This document shows, piece after piece, positions 1 through 7,114 of a DNA stretch of 13,081 nucleotides. The stretch is from assembly GCA_017624645.1 (NCBI GenBank), contig JAGAMQ010000101.1:1-13081 (forward strand). Direction: 5' to 3'. Every line of letters starts with the position of its first letter. Within the stretch, counting starts at the first letter, position 1. The notes beneath the pieces are model-generated. The model saw only the letters and a program-made list of their open reading frames with translations. It was not told where the DNA came from and made no database searches. Made by a program: the position numbers and the translations under genes. The stretch is from Oscillospiraceae bacterium (GTDB lineage Bacteria; Bacillota; Clostridia; Oscillospirales; Oscillospiraceae).

Positions 1-1
1 G

Positions 2-508
2 ATCACCGCTGTTCAGGGCAAGCTTCTGAAGCTTCGTATGGATGTGGAGGGGTTGCAGGTGGAAAACACCGACCAAGCCGGTGCGCTGACCCGGGTGGAG
101 GCAGATCTGCAGGGAATCCGGGGACAGGTAAGTACCCAGTCTACCCAGCTTCAGAATGTACAGACCCAAATGACCCAGGTGAGCCAAACGGCTCAAAGCC
201 TGCAGATCACCGTGGACAAGATCCAAAGCGACGGTGTCAATAAGATCAAGACCCAGATGGGCTATACCTTTGACGATGCCGGATTGCAGATCGCCCGGGA
301 GGGTCAGCAGATGAAGAATCTTCTGGACAATACAGGTATGTATGTGACCCGAGACGGACAGACCGTGCTGCAGGCAAATGCTGCCGGTGTGGTGGCAACC
401 GATGTGCAGGTACATAATTTCCTGATCGTAGGCGACCATGCCCGGTTTGAAGATTATACAGACGGTCTAGACGCCCTTCGTACCGCCTGTTTCTGGTTGG
501 GAGGATAG
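2..508 (+). CDS. Phage tail-tip / minor structural protein, C-terminal part (5' end outside window)
   Basis: The reading frame is open from the first complete codon at base 2 and has no start codon with a ribosome binding site, so this is the C-terminal ~168 residues of a longer gene that begins upstream; the first ATG, at 38, has no Shine-Dalgarno sequence. The visible part is a Gln/Thr/Val-rich stretch with heptad-like spacing (about residues 45-80), predicted to be a trimeric coiled coil. It is followed by a compact end containing the segment GYTFDDAGLQIAREGQQ and the ending RTACFWLGG. This layout is familiar from the C-termini of siphovirus tail endopeptidase/tail-associated lysin proteins of Firmicutes phages, which sit at the tail tip and contact the cell surface. 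The position just before a DUF859-type gene and other tail genes agrees. The exact family cannot be settled because the N-terminal domains are missing. Confidence 0.75.
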   Translation: MTAVQGKLLKLRMDVEGLQVENTDQAGALTRVEADLQGIRGQVSTQSTQLQNVQTQMTQVSQTAQSLQITVDKIQSDGVNKIKTQMGYTFDDAGLQIAREGQQMKNLLDNTGMYVTRDGQTVLQANAAGVVATDVQVHNFLIVGDHARFEDYTDGLDALRTACFWLGG

Positions 509-512
509 AGAG

Positions 513-2156
513 ATGGCAAAGAGCTTTTCACTCACCAGCGCCGCCTACAGCGGGCGGTATCTAAAGCTGGAATGTACCCAGACCCCCAATGTAGCGGGGA
601 ATTATTCGGATATTGCCTGGACCTTGACGGTCACAGGCGGCTCATCCAACTATTACAGCACCGGTCCCACCCAAGTGACCATCGGCGGCAACACGGTGTA
701 TTCCTGCGCAAGAAAGGCATACTCCACCAAGACCTTCCCGGCGGCAAAGGGCTCCACCGGCGGGACCCTGCGGGTCTATCACAACGATGCCGATGGCACC
801 TGCACCGTAGCGGTGAGCCTTTCCACGGCGATCTACACAGCGTCTGTGTCAACGGTCAGCGGCAACTGGACATTGGACAGCATTGCCCGGGCATCGGAGA
901 TCTCGGCAACGGATGCCAACATCGAAAGTGCTTCCACGGTGGTGATCACCCGGAAGAATTCGGCATTTACTCATTCCATCGCCTATCAATTCGGCAGGCT
1001 TAGCGGATATGTCAGCAGCAGCGGCAAGGCAGTGAGCGCGGAGGAAAAATTCAGCGCCACTACGGTGAATTTTACTTTGCCGGAAAGTTTCTATAGTCAG
1101 ATACCCAACAGTAAAACCGGCACAGGAAGCCTTACCTGCCGTACGTATTCGGGCAACACCCTCATCGACACCAAAACCTGCAGCTTTACTGCCACAGCTG
1201 CGGAAAGCCGCTGTGCACCCTTGCTGGATGCATGGGTGGAGGATGTGAATTCGGCGGCGCTTGCTTTGACCGGAGATAAAAGCAAGTTGATCCGCTATGT
1301 TTCCACCGCCCGGTGCCATGTCACCGCTGTAGCACGAAAAAGCGCCACCATTGTATGGAAGAATACGGATGGAGGTACGTTAACCGGTGATTACATCGAT
1401 TATCCTCAAACGGAACGGGCAGAGTATCATACCTACACCAAGGACAGCCGGGGGTATCAGGCTTGGCACAATGTGTCTTGTGAGCTGATCCCCTATGTGG
1501 TGCTCACCGCCAACGTGTCCCTGTCCCGTCCGGAGCCTACCGGCAGTAATGTCCGGCTGGCGGTGGAAGGAAACTGCTACCGGGGAAGCTTCGGCGGGGT
1601 GGAGAATACTTTGCAGGTGCAGTGCCGGCTGGCAGGGCAGGTGCTGGATTTGGAGCCTCAATGGACCGGCAGCAACCGTTACCGTGCCGAGGTTATGCTA
1701 ACAGACTTGGATTATACCCAGACCCATCCGGTGGAGGTGACGGTGACCGATGCCGTAAACACCGTTGCCAAAAATGTCACCGTTCAGCCGGGATTGCCGG
1801 TGTTTGATTGGGGAAAGAATGATTTTGCCTTTCATGTACCGGTGACAGCACCCAGTGTCAGCGGAGTATCTCTTGGTACCCGGCGGGTGTGGAAGGAGAG
1901 CAGCTTCTCCTTCCAATCCAAGTACACTGGGTGGGACTCCGGCGGCAACCGCCAGTCCCTTTTCCTGTTCGGTAACGCCAACGGCACGCCGGTGTGGGGT
2001 GTCATCGGCATCGAAAGCAATGGAACTGTCTGGTGGAGCGGCACCGACGGAGTGAGCGTGACAGCGGAGACTGCCGGCAGGGTCCGGGTGGATCTGGGAA
2101 GGACAGTGTATGACGATTTTACCTTGCTTTCGGCAGAACAGTTCAGTCCGGAATAA
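513..2156 (+). CDS. DUF859-type siphovirus tail/baseplate protein
   Basis: This 547-residue protein starts 4 bases after the preceding stop, with a GGGAGG site at 499-504. It is rich in Ser, Thr, Val, Gly and aromatic residues, has no signal peptide or membrane segment, and reads as a string of beta-sandwich modules. The opening, with SLTSAAYSGRYLKLECTQT followed by alternating beta strands and a TVTIGG-like segment, is typical of the Siphovirus DUF859 family. These are minor structural proteins encoded next to the tail tip gene. The segment PVFDWGKNDFAFHVPV (residues 429-444) is a recurrent hinge in phage tail and baseplate proteins, placed just before a C-terminal head domain (about 450-547). 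Within the virion it probably forms part of the distal tail or baseplate and may take part in host recognition. Assignment to the family is by recognition of sequence style; the biochemical function of the family is not established. Confidence 0.78.
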   Translation: MAKSFSLTSAAYSGRYLKLECTQTPNVAGNYSDIAWTLTVTGGSSNYYSTGPTQVTIGGNTVYSCARKAYSTKTFPAAKGSTGGTLRVYHNDADGTCTVAVSLSTAIYTASVSTVSGNWTLDSIARASEISATDANIESASTVVITRKNSAFTHSIAYQFGRLSGYVSSSGKAVSAEEKFSATTVNFTLPESFYSQIPNSKTGTGSLTCRTYSGNTLIDTKTCSFTATAAESRCAPLLDAWVEDVNSAALALTGDKSKLIRYVSTARCHVTAVARKSATIVWKNTDGGTLTGDYIDYPQTERAEYHTYTKDSRGYQAWHNVSCELIPYVVLTANVSLSRPEPTGSNVRLAVEGNCYRGSFGGVENTLQVQCRLAGQVLDLEPQWTGSNRYRAEVMLTDLDYTQTHPVEVTVTDAVNTVAKNVTVQPGLPVFDWGKNDFAFHVPVTAPSVSGVSLGTRRVWKESSFSFQSKYTGWDSGGNRQSLFLFGNANGTPVWGVIGIESNGTVWWSGTDGVSVTAETAGRVRVDLGRTVYDDFTLLSAEQFSPE

Positions 2157-2180
2157 AGGGAAAAGAACAGGAGGAAACCA

Positions 2181-3455
2181 ATGAAAAAGATCAAAATACT
2201 GACGGTAGGAGGAGAATCCTACCAGATCACCGACCCGGAGGCTGCCCGGATCGATGACGGTGTCATGGATGAGGTCCACACCTGGTCCGGCAAGGAAATC
2301 ATTGACCGTCTGTGTCCCGGGTTCACGAAAACCGGTGAGCTTGTGGCCTGCGATCCTGTGGAGGGTTATCCACTGAAAGTGGTCAGCGCCATCGAACCGG
2401 TGCAGGAGGGGAGCGGCGATCCCAGCCCGGACAATGTCCGCCCCCTCACTGGTCATACGGCGGTTAGGCTGTGGCGCGGTGGGAAGAATCTTATCGACCC
2501 AGTGGAGTATATGAAGGATGTTTATAACACCACTTTGGATGGGGATGTGTTTACATCTGATTTTCAAAACGGTGGCTTATATGTCAACACCGGATATGGC
2601 AACAAAAAGACGCATCCCAAAGGCACATACACGGCGACCTTTTTCCCGGTAACGGAGGGGGCAACCTGTTCGTTTTTTGTATATTCTGCCGCTACCAAAG
2701 CACAGATAGCAGTAAAATATGGCTTAAAAGCTGGCAATGCAAGTTTCACGTTTACCATAAACGAAGAATTTTATTTATCTGTCGGTGGTGGCAAACCTTA
2801 TGGGATGCAATCTTACAAATTGCAACTGGAAGCCGGTTCCGTCGCATCCGAATACGAACCCTACCGGGGCGAGGAATTCACTATGGAGTTGGGTCAAACC
2901 GTCTATGGCGGCAGCCTGAACTGGCAAACCGGTGTGCTAACGGTGGATAAACACTGGCGCATATTCACCGGCGACGAAGCATGGTTTTGGACTGGTGATG
3001 CGAACAACAACTATAACGGAAATTACAGACCGCTGTTATACATCACAGACAGTGCCCTCTTTGCCAAGGATAGAACGGTGCCGTGTTGGTCCTCTCATTT
3101 CAAGTACGAAACACTCGTTGCTATCAATGGGGGCACAAATATTGGATGTTATGTGAATAACGATTTGATTGGAATCCGTCCCGGTCTTGGTGAGCAAGTT
3201 ACAACGATCGAGGAATGGAAAGAATGGCTTGCTGACCAAAATGCCGCTGGAACACCGGTTCAATTTTGTTATGAACTCGCCAACCCCATCACGGTCCAAC
3301 TGACACCCCGGGTGATTCCTGCGTTGCCCGGTGTCAATACCCTCTGGGCGGATACTGGCAACATCACCGTCACCGGCAGAGCAGATCCTGTGGCGGAAAA
3401 CGCAATGCTGAAATCCCGACTGGCAGCTCTGGAAGCTGCTCTCATCAACACATAA
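2181..3455 (+). CDS. Phage tail fibre / receptor-binding protein
   Basis: A 424-residue protein with an AGGAGG site at 2169-2174. Its N-terminal ~100 residues include a segment (IEPVQEGSGDPSPDNVRPL) common in Firmicutes phage receptor-binding proteins. Residues about 101-228 look like a jelly-roll sugar-binding module, opening with GGKNLIDP and ending with LQLEAGSVASEYEPY. A second module follows the GQTVYGGSLNWQTG segment, and residues near 376-395 carry PGVNTLWADTGNI, seen at the distal end of many such proteins. The last ~20 residues (AENAMLKSRLAALEAAL) form a short coiled coil, probably for trimerisation. The likely role is adsorption to a cell-wall sugar at the tail tip. Two stretches of the gene (about 2521-2820 and 3001-3240) are markedly AT-richer than the rest, suggesting exchange of the binding modules. 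Confidence 0.78.
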   Translation: MKKIKILTVGGESYQITDPEAARIDDGVMDEVHTWSGKEIIDRLCPGFTKTGELVACDPVEGYPLKVVSAIEPVQEGSGDPSPDNVRPLTGHTAVRLWRGGKNLIDPVEYMKDVYNTTLDGDVFTSDFQNGGLYVNTGYGNKKTHPKGTYTATFFPVTEGATCSFFVYSAATKAQIAVKYGLKAGNASFTFTINEEFYLSVGGGKPYGMQSYKLQLEAGSVASEYEPYRGEEFTMELGQTVYGGSLNWQTGVLTVDKHWRIFTGDEAWFWTGDANNNYNGNYRPLLYITDSALFAKDRTVPCWSSHFKYETLVAINGGTNIGCYVNNDLIGIRPGLGEQVTTIEEWKEWLADQNAAGTPVQFCYELANPITVQLTPRVIPALPGVNTLWADTGNITVTGRADPVAENAMLKSRLAALEAALINT

Positions 3456-3468
3456 GGAGGAATGAACT

Positions 3469-3870
3469 ATGTACGATATTATCCATCGTGTCATCCGCGC
3501 AGGGGGCTATAAGCTGTCCAAGGTGCTGCAGAAGATCGATTCTGTATGGGTAGATGGTGACTTGACCGACCAGCAGCGACAGCAGCTGCGTCAGCTGGCA
3601 CAGGACGGGGCATCCGTGTCCGGCGAGGTGGATATTCTTCAGCGCGTGCTGGATCTGGAGCAGCGTGTCCGCATCCTTGAGGCGGCACAGAACCCGGAGG
3701 AAGCTCCCGAGGAGTATCCTCCCTTTGTGGAGGGTAAGTGGTACTATGCCGGTGACAAGTGCTGCGAAAGCGGCAAGGACTATGTTTGCATTGCTCCGGC
3801 AGATGTTGTATGTGTATGGAGTCCCAGCGTGTATCCTGCCTATTGGGAAGAGGTGAACAGCAATGGTTAA
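3469..3870 (+). CDS. Small phage protein with coiled coil and CBM5/12-like C-terminus
   Basis: A 133-residue protein whose AAGGAGG site (3454-3460) overlaps the stop codon of the preceding gene. The N-terminal part (MYDIIHRVIRAGGYKLSK) resembles short XkdX-like proteins found after tail fibre genes, and residues about 45-75 include a predicted coiled coil (VDILQRVLDLEQRVRILEA). The end, residues about 84-130, has the spacing of carbohydrate-binding module family 5/12: an initial W in KWYYAGD, a GKDYVC core, then VWSP and a final W in YWEEV. These modules bind chitin-like or peptidoglycan-like N-acetylated sugars. Four Cys residues in this module are unusual for a cytoplasmic phage product and may be structural. 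Its role is probably accessory cell-surface binding by the virion, but a structural location is inferred from gene order only. Confidence 0.62.
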   Translation: MYDIIHRVIRAGGYKLSKVLQKIDSVWVDGDLTDQQRQQLRQLAQDGASVSGEVDILQRVLDLEQRVRILEAAQNPEEAPEEYPPFVEGKWYYAGDKCCESGKDYVCIAPADVVCVWSPSVYPAYWEEVNSNG

Positions 3871-4693
3871 AATCGCATTGGATGCCGGACATGGGCTTAA
3901 TACTGCAGGCAAGCGTACCCCCGATGGTATTCGGGAATGGTCACTGAATGACAAGGTTAGAGATAAGGTGGTGGATCTGCTCCGGGATTACGATGTGGCT
4001 TTCATCCACACCGACGGCAATGAGGGGCAAACGGACGAAGTCCTGTCCCAGCGTGTTGCCACGTATCTGGAAGCCGGCGCGGCATCTCTGGTGTCTGTGC
4101 ACCACAATGCCTTTACAGGCGATTGGAACACTGCCACCGGCGTAGAGGTATATGTGGACAGAAATTGCACCGATGCAGATCTTCGCCTGGCAAACCTTAT
4201 TTATACCCGGTTGGTCGCCTATACCGGGCTGAAGGGGCGGGGCGTGAAGCGTGCCAATTTCCAGATCATAAACCAGAACAAGATCCCGGCAGTCCTGTGT
4301 GAGGGCGGCTTCATGGATGGCACCGAGGACTATAAGTATATCACCTCCGATGCCGGACAGAGCGCCTATGCTCGGGCAATCGCGGAAGCGCTCATCGAGT
4401 TCCATGGATTGAAGAAGAAAAGCGCTTCTGCAACGATCACAAATAAACCTACTACAAAAACGGAGGTATGTACTGTGGAAATCAAGGTGTTAAAAAAAGG
4501 TGCCAAGGGCGATACCGTCAAGGCAATGCAGACCCTGCTGATCGGCTACGGCTTCAGCTGTGGTGGAAAGGGTGCAGACGGCAGCTTTGGCGGTGCCACC
4601 GACAAGGCGCTGCGGGCGTACCAGAAGGATAAGGGACTGTCCCCCGACGGCTCCTGCGGTCCCAAGACCTGGGCGGCCCTGCTGGGCGTTTAA
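3863..4693 (+). CDS. Endolysin: N-acetylmuramoyl-L-alanine amidase (Amidase_3) with peptidoglycan-binding domain
   Basis: A 276-residue lysin that overlaps the preceding gene by 8 bases, with a GAGG site at 3850-3853. The N-terminal catalytic domain (about 1-185) has the zinc amidase signature of the Amidase_3 family. Candidate zinc ligands are His10 (DAGHG), Glu25 (REWSLN) and His80 (SVHHNAF), and the catalytic Glu is Glu147 (VLCEGGFMD). It would cut the bond between N-acetylmuramic acid and L-alanine to release progeny phage. A linker at about 186-208 leads to a C-terminal PG_binding_1 domain (about 209-276: LKKGAKGDTVKAMQ, DGSFGGAT, PDGSCGPKTW). There is no signal peptide, so export would depend on the holin encoded downstream. 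The gene also contains an in-frame internal ribosome binding site and GTG codon ahead of the binding domain (listed separately), as reported for some clostridial and enterococcal phage endolysins. Confidence 0.93.
   Translation: MVKIALDAGHGLNTAGKRTPDGIREWSLNDKVRDKVVDLLRDYDVAFIHTDGNEGQTDEVLSQRVATYLEAGAASLVSVHHNAFTGDWNTATGVEVYVDRNCTDADLRLANLIYTRLVAYTGLKGRGVKRANFQIINQNKIPAVLCEGGFMDGTEDYKYITSDAGQSAYARAIAEALIEFHGLKKKSASATITNKPTTKTEVCTVEIKVLKKGAKGDTVKAMQTLLIGYGFSCGGKGADGSFGGATDKALRAYQKDKGLSPDGSCGPKTWAALLGV
4462..4477 (+). promoter_or_regulatory. Internal ribosome binding site and GTG start inside the endolysin gene
   Basis: GGAGG at 4462-4466 is followed after 8 bases by GTG at 4475-4477, which is codon 205 of the amidase and in the same frame. 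Translation from here would give a 72-residue product starting MEIKVLKKGAKGD and containing only the PG_binding_1 domain, ending at the same stop (4693). The spacing and the purine run equal those of true gene starts in this window. An ATG at 4468 is one base from the GGAGG and out of frame, so it is not the start. Established precedent: clostridial endolysins CTP1L and CD27L and the enterococcal Lys170 make such secondary products, which associate with the full-length enzyme. Whether this site is used is an inference. Confidence 0.6.
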
Positions 4694-4707
4694 GGAGGTC
4701 TGTACCA

Positions 4708-4965
4708 ATGAGTGAAGCCATCCTTGTGGCACTGATCACCGGGGGCGTGTCCCTTGCGGGTGTGGTCATAACCTGTATGGCAACGGCGAAAAAGACCGAA
4801 AAAGCCACGGCGGTGGCCCAGGCAATCACAGATACCAAGATCGACGAGCTGACCCGGGAGGTCAGGCTTCATAACGGCTTCGCCCAGCGTGTGCCTGTGG
4901 TGGAGGAGCAGATCAAGGTCATCAACCACCGGATCGCGGATCTGGAAAACGATCAAAAGCATTAG
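4708..4965 (+). CDS. XhlA-like phage membrane coiled-coil protein (putative lysis accessory)
   Basis: An 85-residue protein starting 15 bases after the endolysin stop, with GGAGG at 4694-4698. Residues about 4-25 (AILVALITGGVSLAGVVITCMA) form one membrane helix. The rest is charged and heptad-patterned; TDTKIDELTREVRLHN and the end VVEEQIKVINHRIADLE are typical of small proteins in Firmicutes phage lysis modules. These resemble the XhlA/haemolysin group, with a helix in the membrane and a coiled coil on one side. Such proteins often sit beside the holin and endolysin and are thought to help or regulate lysis. Orientation of the membrane helix is not clear from the sequence. It could alternatively be a holin regulator (antiholin-like) rather than a lysis effector. 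Confidence 0.65.
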   Translation: MSEAILVALITGGVSLAGVVITCMATAKKTEKATAVAQAITDTKIDELTREVRLHNGFAQRVPVVEEQIKVINHRIADLENDQKH

Positions 4966-4976
4966 GAGGAAATGAT

Positions 4977-5159
4977 ATGGAAATCTTGAAGAGCATCGCA
5001 GCCTTGATCAAGGTTAAGACCATCGTCACCTTGGTGGTCATTGGTGTGTTTGCCTATCTTGCGCTGACCGGCAGCCTTGCGCCGGACAATGTGATGATCA
5101 TCATCTCCATGGTGGTCAGCTTTTACTTCGGGACGCAGCACGAAAAGCAGCCCAAATAA
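4977..5159 (+). CDS. Small phage membrane protein, putative holin
   Basis: A 60-residue protein 11 bases after the previous gene, with AGGAGG at 4964-4969. Two hydrophobic segments are visible: about residues 14-31 (VKTIVTLVVIGVFAYLAL) and 36-52 (PDNVMIIISMVVSFYFG), joined by a short turn, with a charged tail (TQHEKQPK). This hairpin layout and the FYFGTQ ending recur in short proteins at the end of clostridial phage lysis modules and would suit a class II holin that opens the membrane for the amidase. The position, last gene before the terminator and next to the endolysin, supports a lysis role. There is no direct proof of pore formation and the family name is uncertain. Confidence 0.6.
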   Translation: MEILKSIAALIKVKTIVTLVVIGVFAYLALTGSLAPDNVMIIISMVVSFYFGTQHEKQPK

Positions 5160-5165
5160 AAACTA

Positions 5166-5202
5166 CCGGACCTTGCAGCTGTTGCAAGGTCCGGCATCTT
5201 AT
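5166..5202 (+). terminator. Rho-independent terminator closing the phage late operon
   Basis: A perfect 12-bp stem (CCGGACCTTGCA at 5166-5177 pairing with TGCAAGGTCCGG at 5183-5194) with a 5-base loop begins 7 bases after the holin stop. The following run (CATCTTATTCCTTTT) is only moderately T-rich. The hairpin is nearly symmetrical and could act in both directions. It marks the end of the phage transcription unit. Confidence 0.85.
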
Positions 5203-5303
5203 TCCTTTTCGCCTTGTTTCCGCTGTCCGAAAATGTAGATCACCGGGGAGGTGGCAGCATTTGGCTGGAATGGAGAAACCGGAAAATGCAAGGCTGCTAT
5301 CTC

Positions 5304-5332
5304 TTGCGGAAGAGGGGAGGATGTGCTATAAT
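5304..5332 (+). promoter_or_regulatory. Sigma-A promoter of the M42 peptidase gene
   Basis: TTGCGG (5304-5309) and TATAAT (5327-5332) are separated by 17 bases, and TG one base upstream of the -10 makes an extended -10 box. The peptidase ATG is 33 bases downstream of the -10. The stretch 5195-5303 between the phage terminator and this promoter contains no convincing gene. Confidence 0.75.
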
Positions 5333-5364
5333 TTTTCATATAGTGAACACAAGGAGCGATTGCT

Positions 5365-6399
5365 ATGAATGAAAAATATACACAGCTGGCATGGGAGCAA
5401 ACCAGCCGGCTTCTTGAAATCGATTCCCCCAGCGGCTTTACGGACCGGGCGGCACGGTGGGTGCAGGAGCAGTTTCAGTCCATGGGCTTTTCCGCAACCC
5501 TTACCGCCAAGGGCGGCGTGCTGGCGGACCTGGGGGGCAGGGATGAAAATGACGCGCTGCTCCTTGCTGCCCATACGGACACCTTGGGCGGCATGGTTGC
5601 CGAGATCAAAGGAAACGGCAGACTGCGTCTGACAGCGCTGGGAGGCATGAGTGCCTGCAACGGCGAAGCGGAGAACGTCCGGGTCTATACCCGTCAGGGA
5701 AAGGTTATTGAGGGAACCCTGCAGCTTTGTAATGCGTCTTTGCATGTGAACAAGGATTACTCCGACGCAAAGCGCAGCTTTGATACTACCGAGGTGGTGC
5801 TGGATGAGCCGGTTGCCGATGCCCCGGGCACCAGAGCCTTGGGGATCCAGGTGGGAGACATTGTATGCTTCGATCCCCGGACCCGCCGCACGGAAAGCGG
5901 CTACCTTAAGAGCCGTTTTTTGGACGATAAGCTTTCCGTGGGCATCCTCCTTGCCTATGCCCGGTATTTGGCGGACAACCGTATCGTGCCCCGGCGGCGG
6001 GTGTATGTCCATGTCACCGTCTATGAAGAGGTGGGACACGGCGGCTGCGCATCAGTGCCTGCCGGAGTCACGGAGGCCATCTCCGTGGATATGGGCTGCG
6101 TAGGGGACGGGGTGCAGTGTACCGAGCGGCAGGCGTCCATCTGTGCCAAGGATTCCGGCGGTCCTTACAGCTATCAGCTGGTGGGCAGGCTCATAGATGC
6201 GGCAAAGGCAGCCGGTGCGGACTATGCAGTGGATGTCTACCCCTTCTACGGCTCCGACGTGGAAACTACCCTGCGTAGCGGCTACGATATCCGCCACGGC
6301 CTTATCGGCCCCGGTGTTTACGCCAGCCACGGCTATGAACGCAGCCACATGGACGGTATTGCCAACACCCTGAAGCTGCTCAAAGCCTTTATTGAATAA
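5365..6399 (+). CDS. M42 family metallo-aminopeptidase
   Basis: A 344-residue cytoplasmic protein with AAGGAG at 5351-5356 and its own promoter. It has the binuclear zinc/cobalt site of M42 (glutamyl aminopeptidase/tetrahedral aminopeptidase) enzymes: His70 and Asp72 in AAHTDT, the bridging Asp187 in SRFLDDKLS, the catalytic pair Glu221-Glu222 in VYEEVGHGG, Asp242 in SVDMG, and His328 in ERSHMDG. A beta-rich dimerisation domain lies between about residues 75 and 165, as is usual. These enzymes form large TET-like dodecamers and trim N-terminal residues from peptides. Members are often annotated as endoglucanase or cellulase M, which is a historic error. The gene stands alone on the + strand with a terminator just after it. 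An opp importer lies ~900 bases further on, which fits a peptide-using metabolism but they do not share a transcript. Confidence 0.92.
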   Translation: MNEKYTQLAWEQTSRLLEIDSPSGFTDRAARWVQEQFQSMGFSATLTAKGGVLADLGGRDENDALLLAAHTDTLGGMVAEIKGNGRLRLTALGGMSACNGEAENVRVYTRQGKVIEGTLQLCNASLHVNKDYSDAKRSFDTTEVVLDEPVADAPGTRALGIQVGDIVCFDPRTRRTESGYLKSRFLDDKLSVGILLAYARYLADNRIVPRRRVYVHVTVYEEVGHGGCASVPAGVTEAISVDMGCVGDGVQCTERQASICAKDSGGPYSYQLVGRLIDAAKAAGADYAVDVYPFYGSDVETTLRSGYDIRHGLIGPGVYASHGYERSHMDGIANTLKLLKAFIE

Positions 6400-6400
6400 A

Positions 6401-6437
6401 GAAAAACCGGGACAGTCTTTGCTGACTGCCCCGGTTT
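6401..6437 (-). terminator. Terminator between the convergent M42 peptidase and hpt genes
   Basis: AACCGGGACAGTC (6405-6417) pairs with GACTGCCCCGGTT (6424-6436) around a 6-base loop, with one position that is A-C on the + strand but G-U on the - strand. Read on the - strand the stem is followed by TTTTTCTTTATT, so it is a good terminator for hpt, whose stop codon is 2 bases away. On the + strand the T-run is weak, yet it may still serve the peptidase gene, whose stop is 5 bases upstream. Confidence 0.85.
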
Positions 6438-6438
6438 G

Positions 6439-6993
6439 TTAGCCTTCGGGATCGTATTCGGCGATGTAGGGAAGTCCCCGGTACTGCTCGGCGCAGTCCA
6501 GACCGTAGCCGATGACGAAGAAATCGTCAATGGTGAACAGTGTCATGTCTGCGTTGAACTCCACTTTCCGGCGGGAAGGCTTGTCCAGCAGGGTGACCAC
6601 CTTCAGAGACAGGGGATTCCGTGCCTTCAGCAGCTCCACCACATCCTTAAGGGTCCTGCCGGTATCGATGATGTCCTCTACGATGATCACATGATAATTG
6701 CTTACATCCTGGTCAAGGTCCATGGTGATGTTCACAACACCGGAAGAGGTGGTGCCTGCGTGATAGCTTTTGGCACACATAAAGCCGATCTCACAGGGAT
6801 GGGATACGGCACGGCACAGATCTGCCAAAAAAACGAAAGCACCTTTCAGGATGCTCACCAGAAGAACTGGCTTGCCGTCGGTATACATTTCGTCGATTTT
6901 TTTGCCTGCCTCTGCCACGGCGGCGGCGATTTCCTCCCGGGTAATGATCACCCGCTTGATCCTGCGCTGATACTGACTGATTGGATTATCCAT
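6439..6993 (-). CDS. hpt: Hypoxanthine phosphoribosyltransferase
   Basis: A 184-residue purine-salvage enzyme that joins hypoxanthine or guanine to PRPP to give IMP or GMP in the cytoplasm. The PRPP-binding motif is VIIVEDIIDTGRTL (residues 102-115), with the acidic pair Glu107-Asp108. The PPi loop is at LKG (49-51), the mobile active-site loop at KSYHAGTTSSG (75-85), Lys138 in LLDK contacts the base, and the C-terminal signature is VIGYGLDCAEQYRGLP. The ATG at 6993 is chosen because AAAAGAGGT lies 8 bases upstream, it gives the family's usual length, and the hpt promoter is at 7025-7053. An in-frame ATG at 7053 would lie within the -35 box, and one at 7023 within a base or two of the -10, so neither can be translated from this promoter. 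Confidence 0.95.
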   Translation of the reverse strand: MDNPISQYQRRIKRVIITREEIAAAVAEAGKKIDEMYTDGKPVLLVSILKGAFVFLADLCRAVSHPCEIGFMCAKSYHAGTTSSGVVNITMDLDQDVSNYHVIIVEDIIDTGRTLKDVVELLKARNPLSLKVVTLLDKPSRRKVEFNADMTLFTIDDFFVIGYGLDCAEQYRGLPYIAEYDPEG

Positions 6994-7024
6994 AAAATCG
7001 ACCTCTTTTCTCTTTTCTGACATT

Positions 7025-7053
7025 AATATACCATTTCTTGTAAGATTTAGCAA
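7025..7053 (-). promoter_or_regulatory. hpt promoter
   Basis: On the - strand TTGCTA (7053-7048) and TATATT (7030-7025) are separated by 17 bases, with TG one base before the -10 (extended -10 box). The expected start near 7018 gives a leader of about 25 bases before the ATG at 6993. Placement supports the short start of hpt. Confidence 0.7.
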
Positions 7054-7114
7054 GGTGCTTTTGCTTGTTTTGTGAAGGAGTACAAATGTCCGTGGGCAAT
7101 GTGTACAAAAGCAC

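Noticed and set aside
5195..5303. tRNA or CRISPR remnant as the phage attachment site.
   Set aside because: No cloverleaf, no CCA-like end and no repeated units can be seen in this stretch or elsewhere in the window.
6994..7053. Longer version of hpt starting at 7053 or 7023.
   Set aside because: These codons lie within the hpt promoter (-35 at 7048-7053, -10 at 7025-7030), have no ribosome binding site, and would make the enzyme longer than usual. The ATG at 6993 has a good site.
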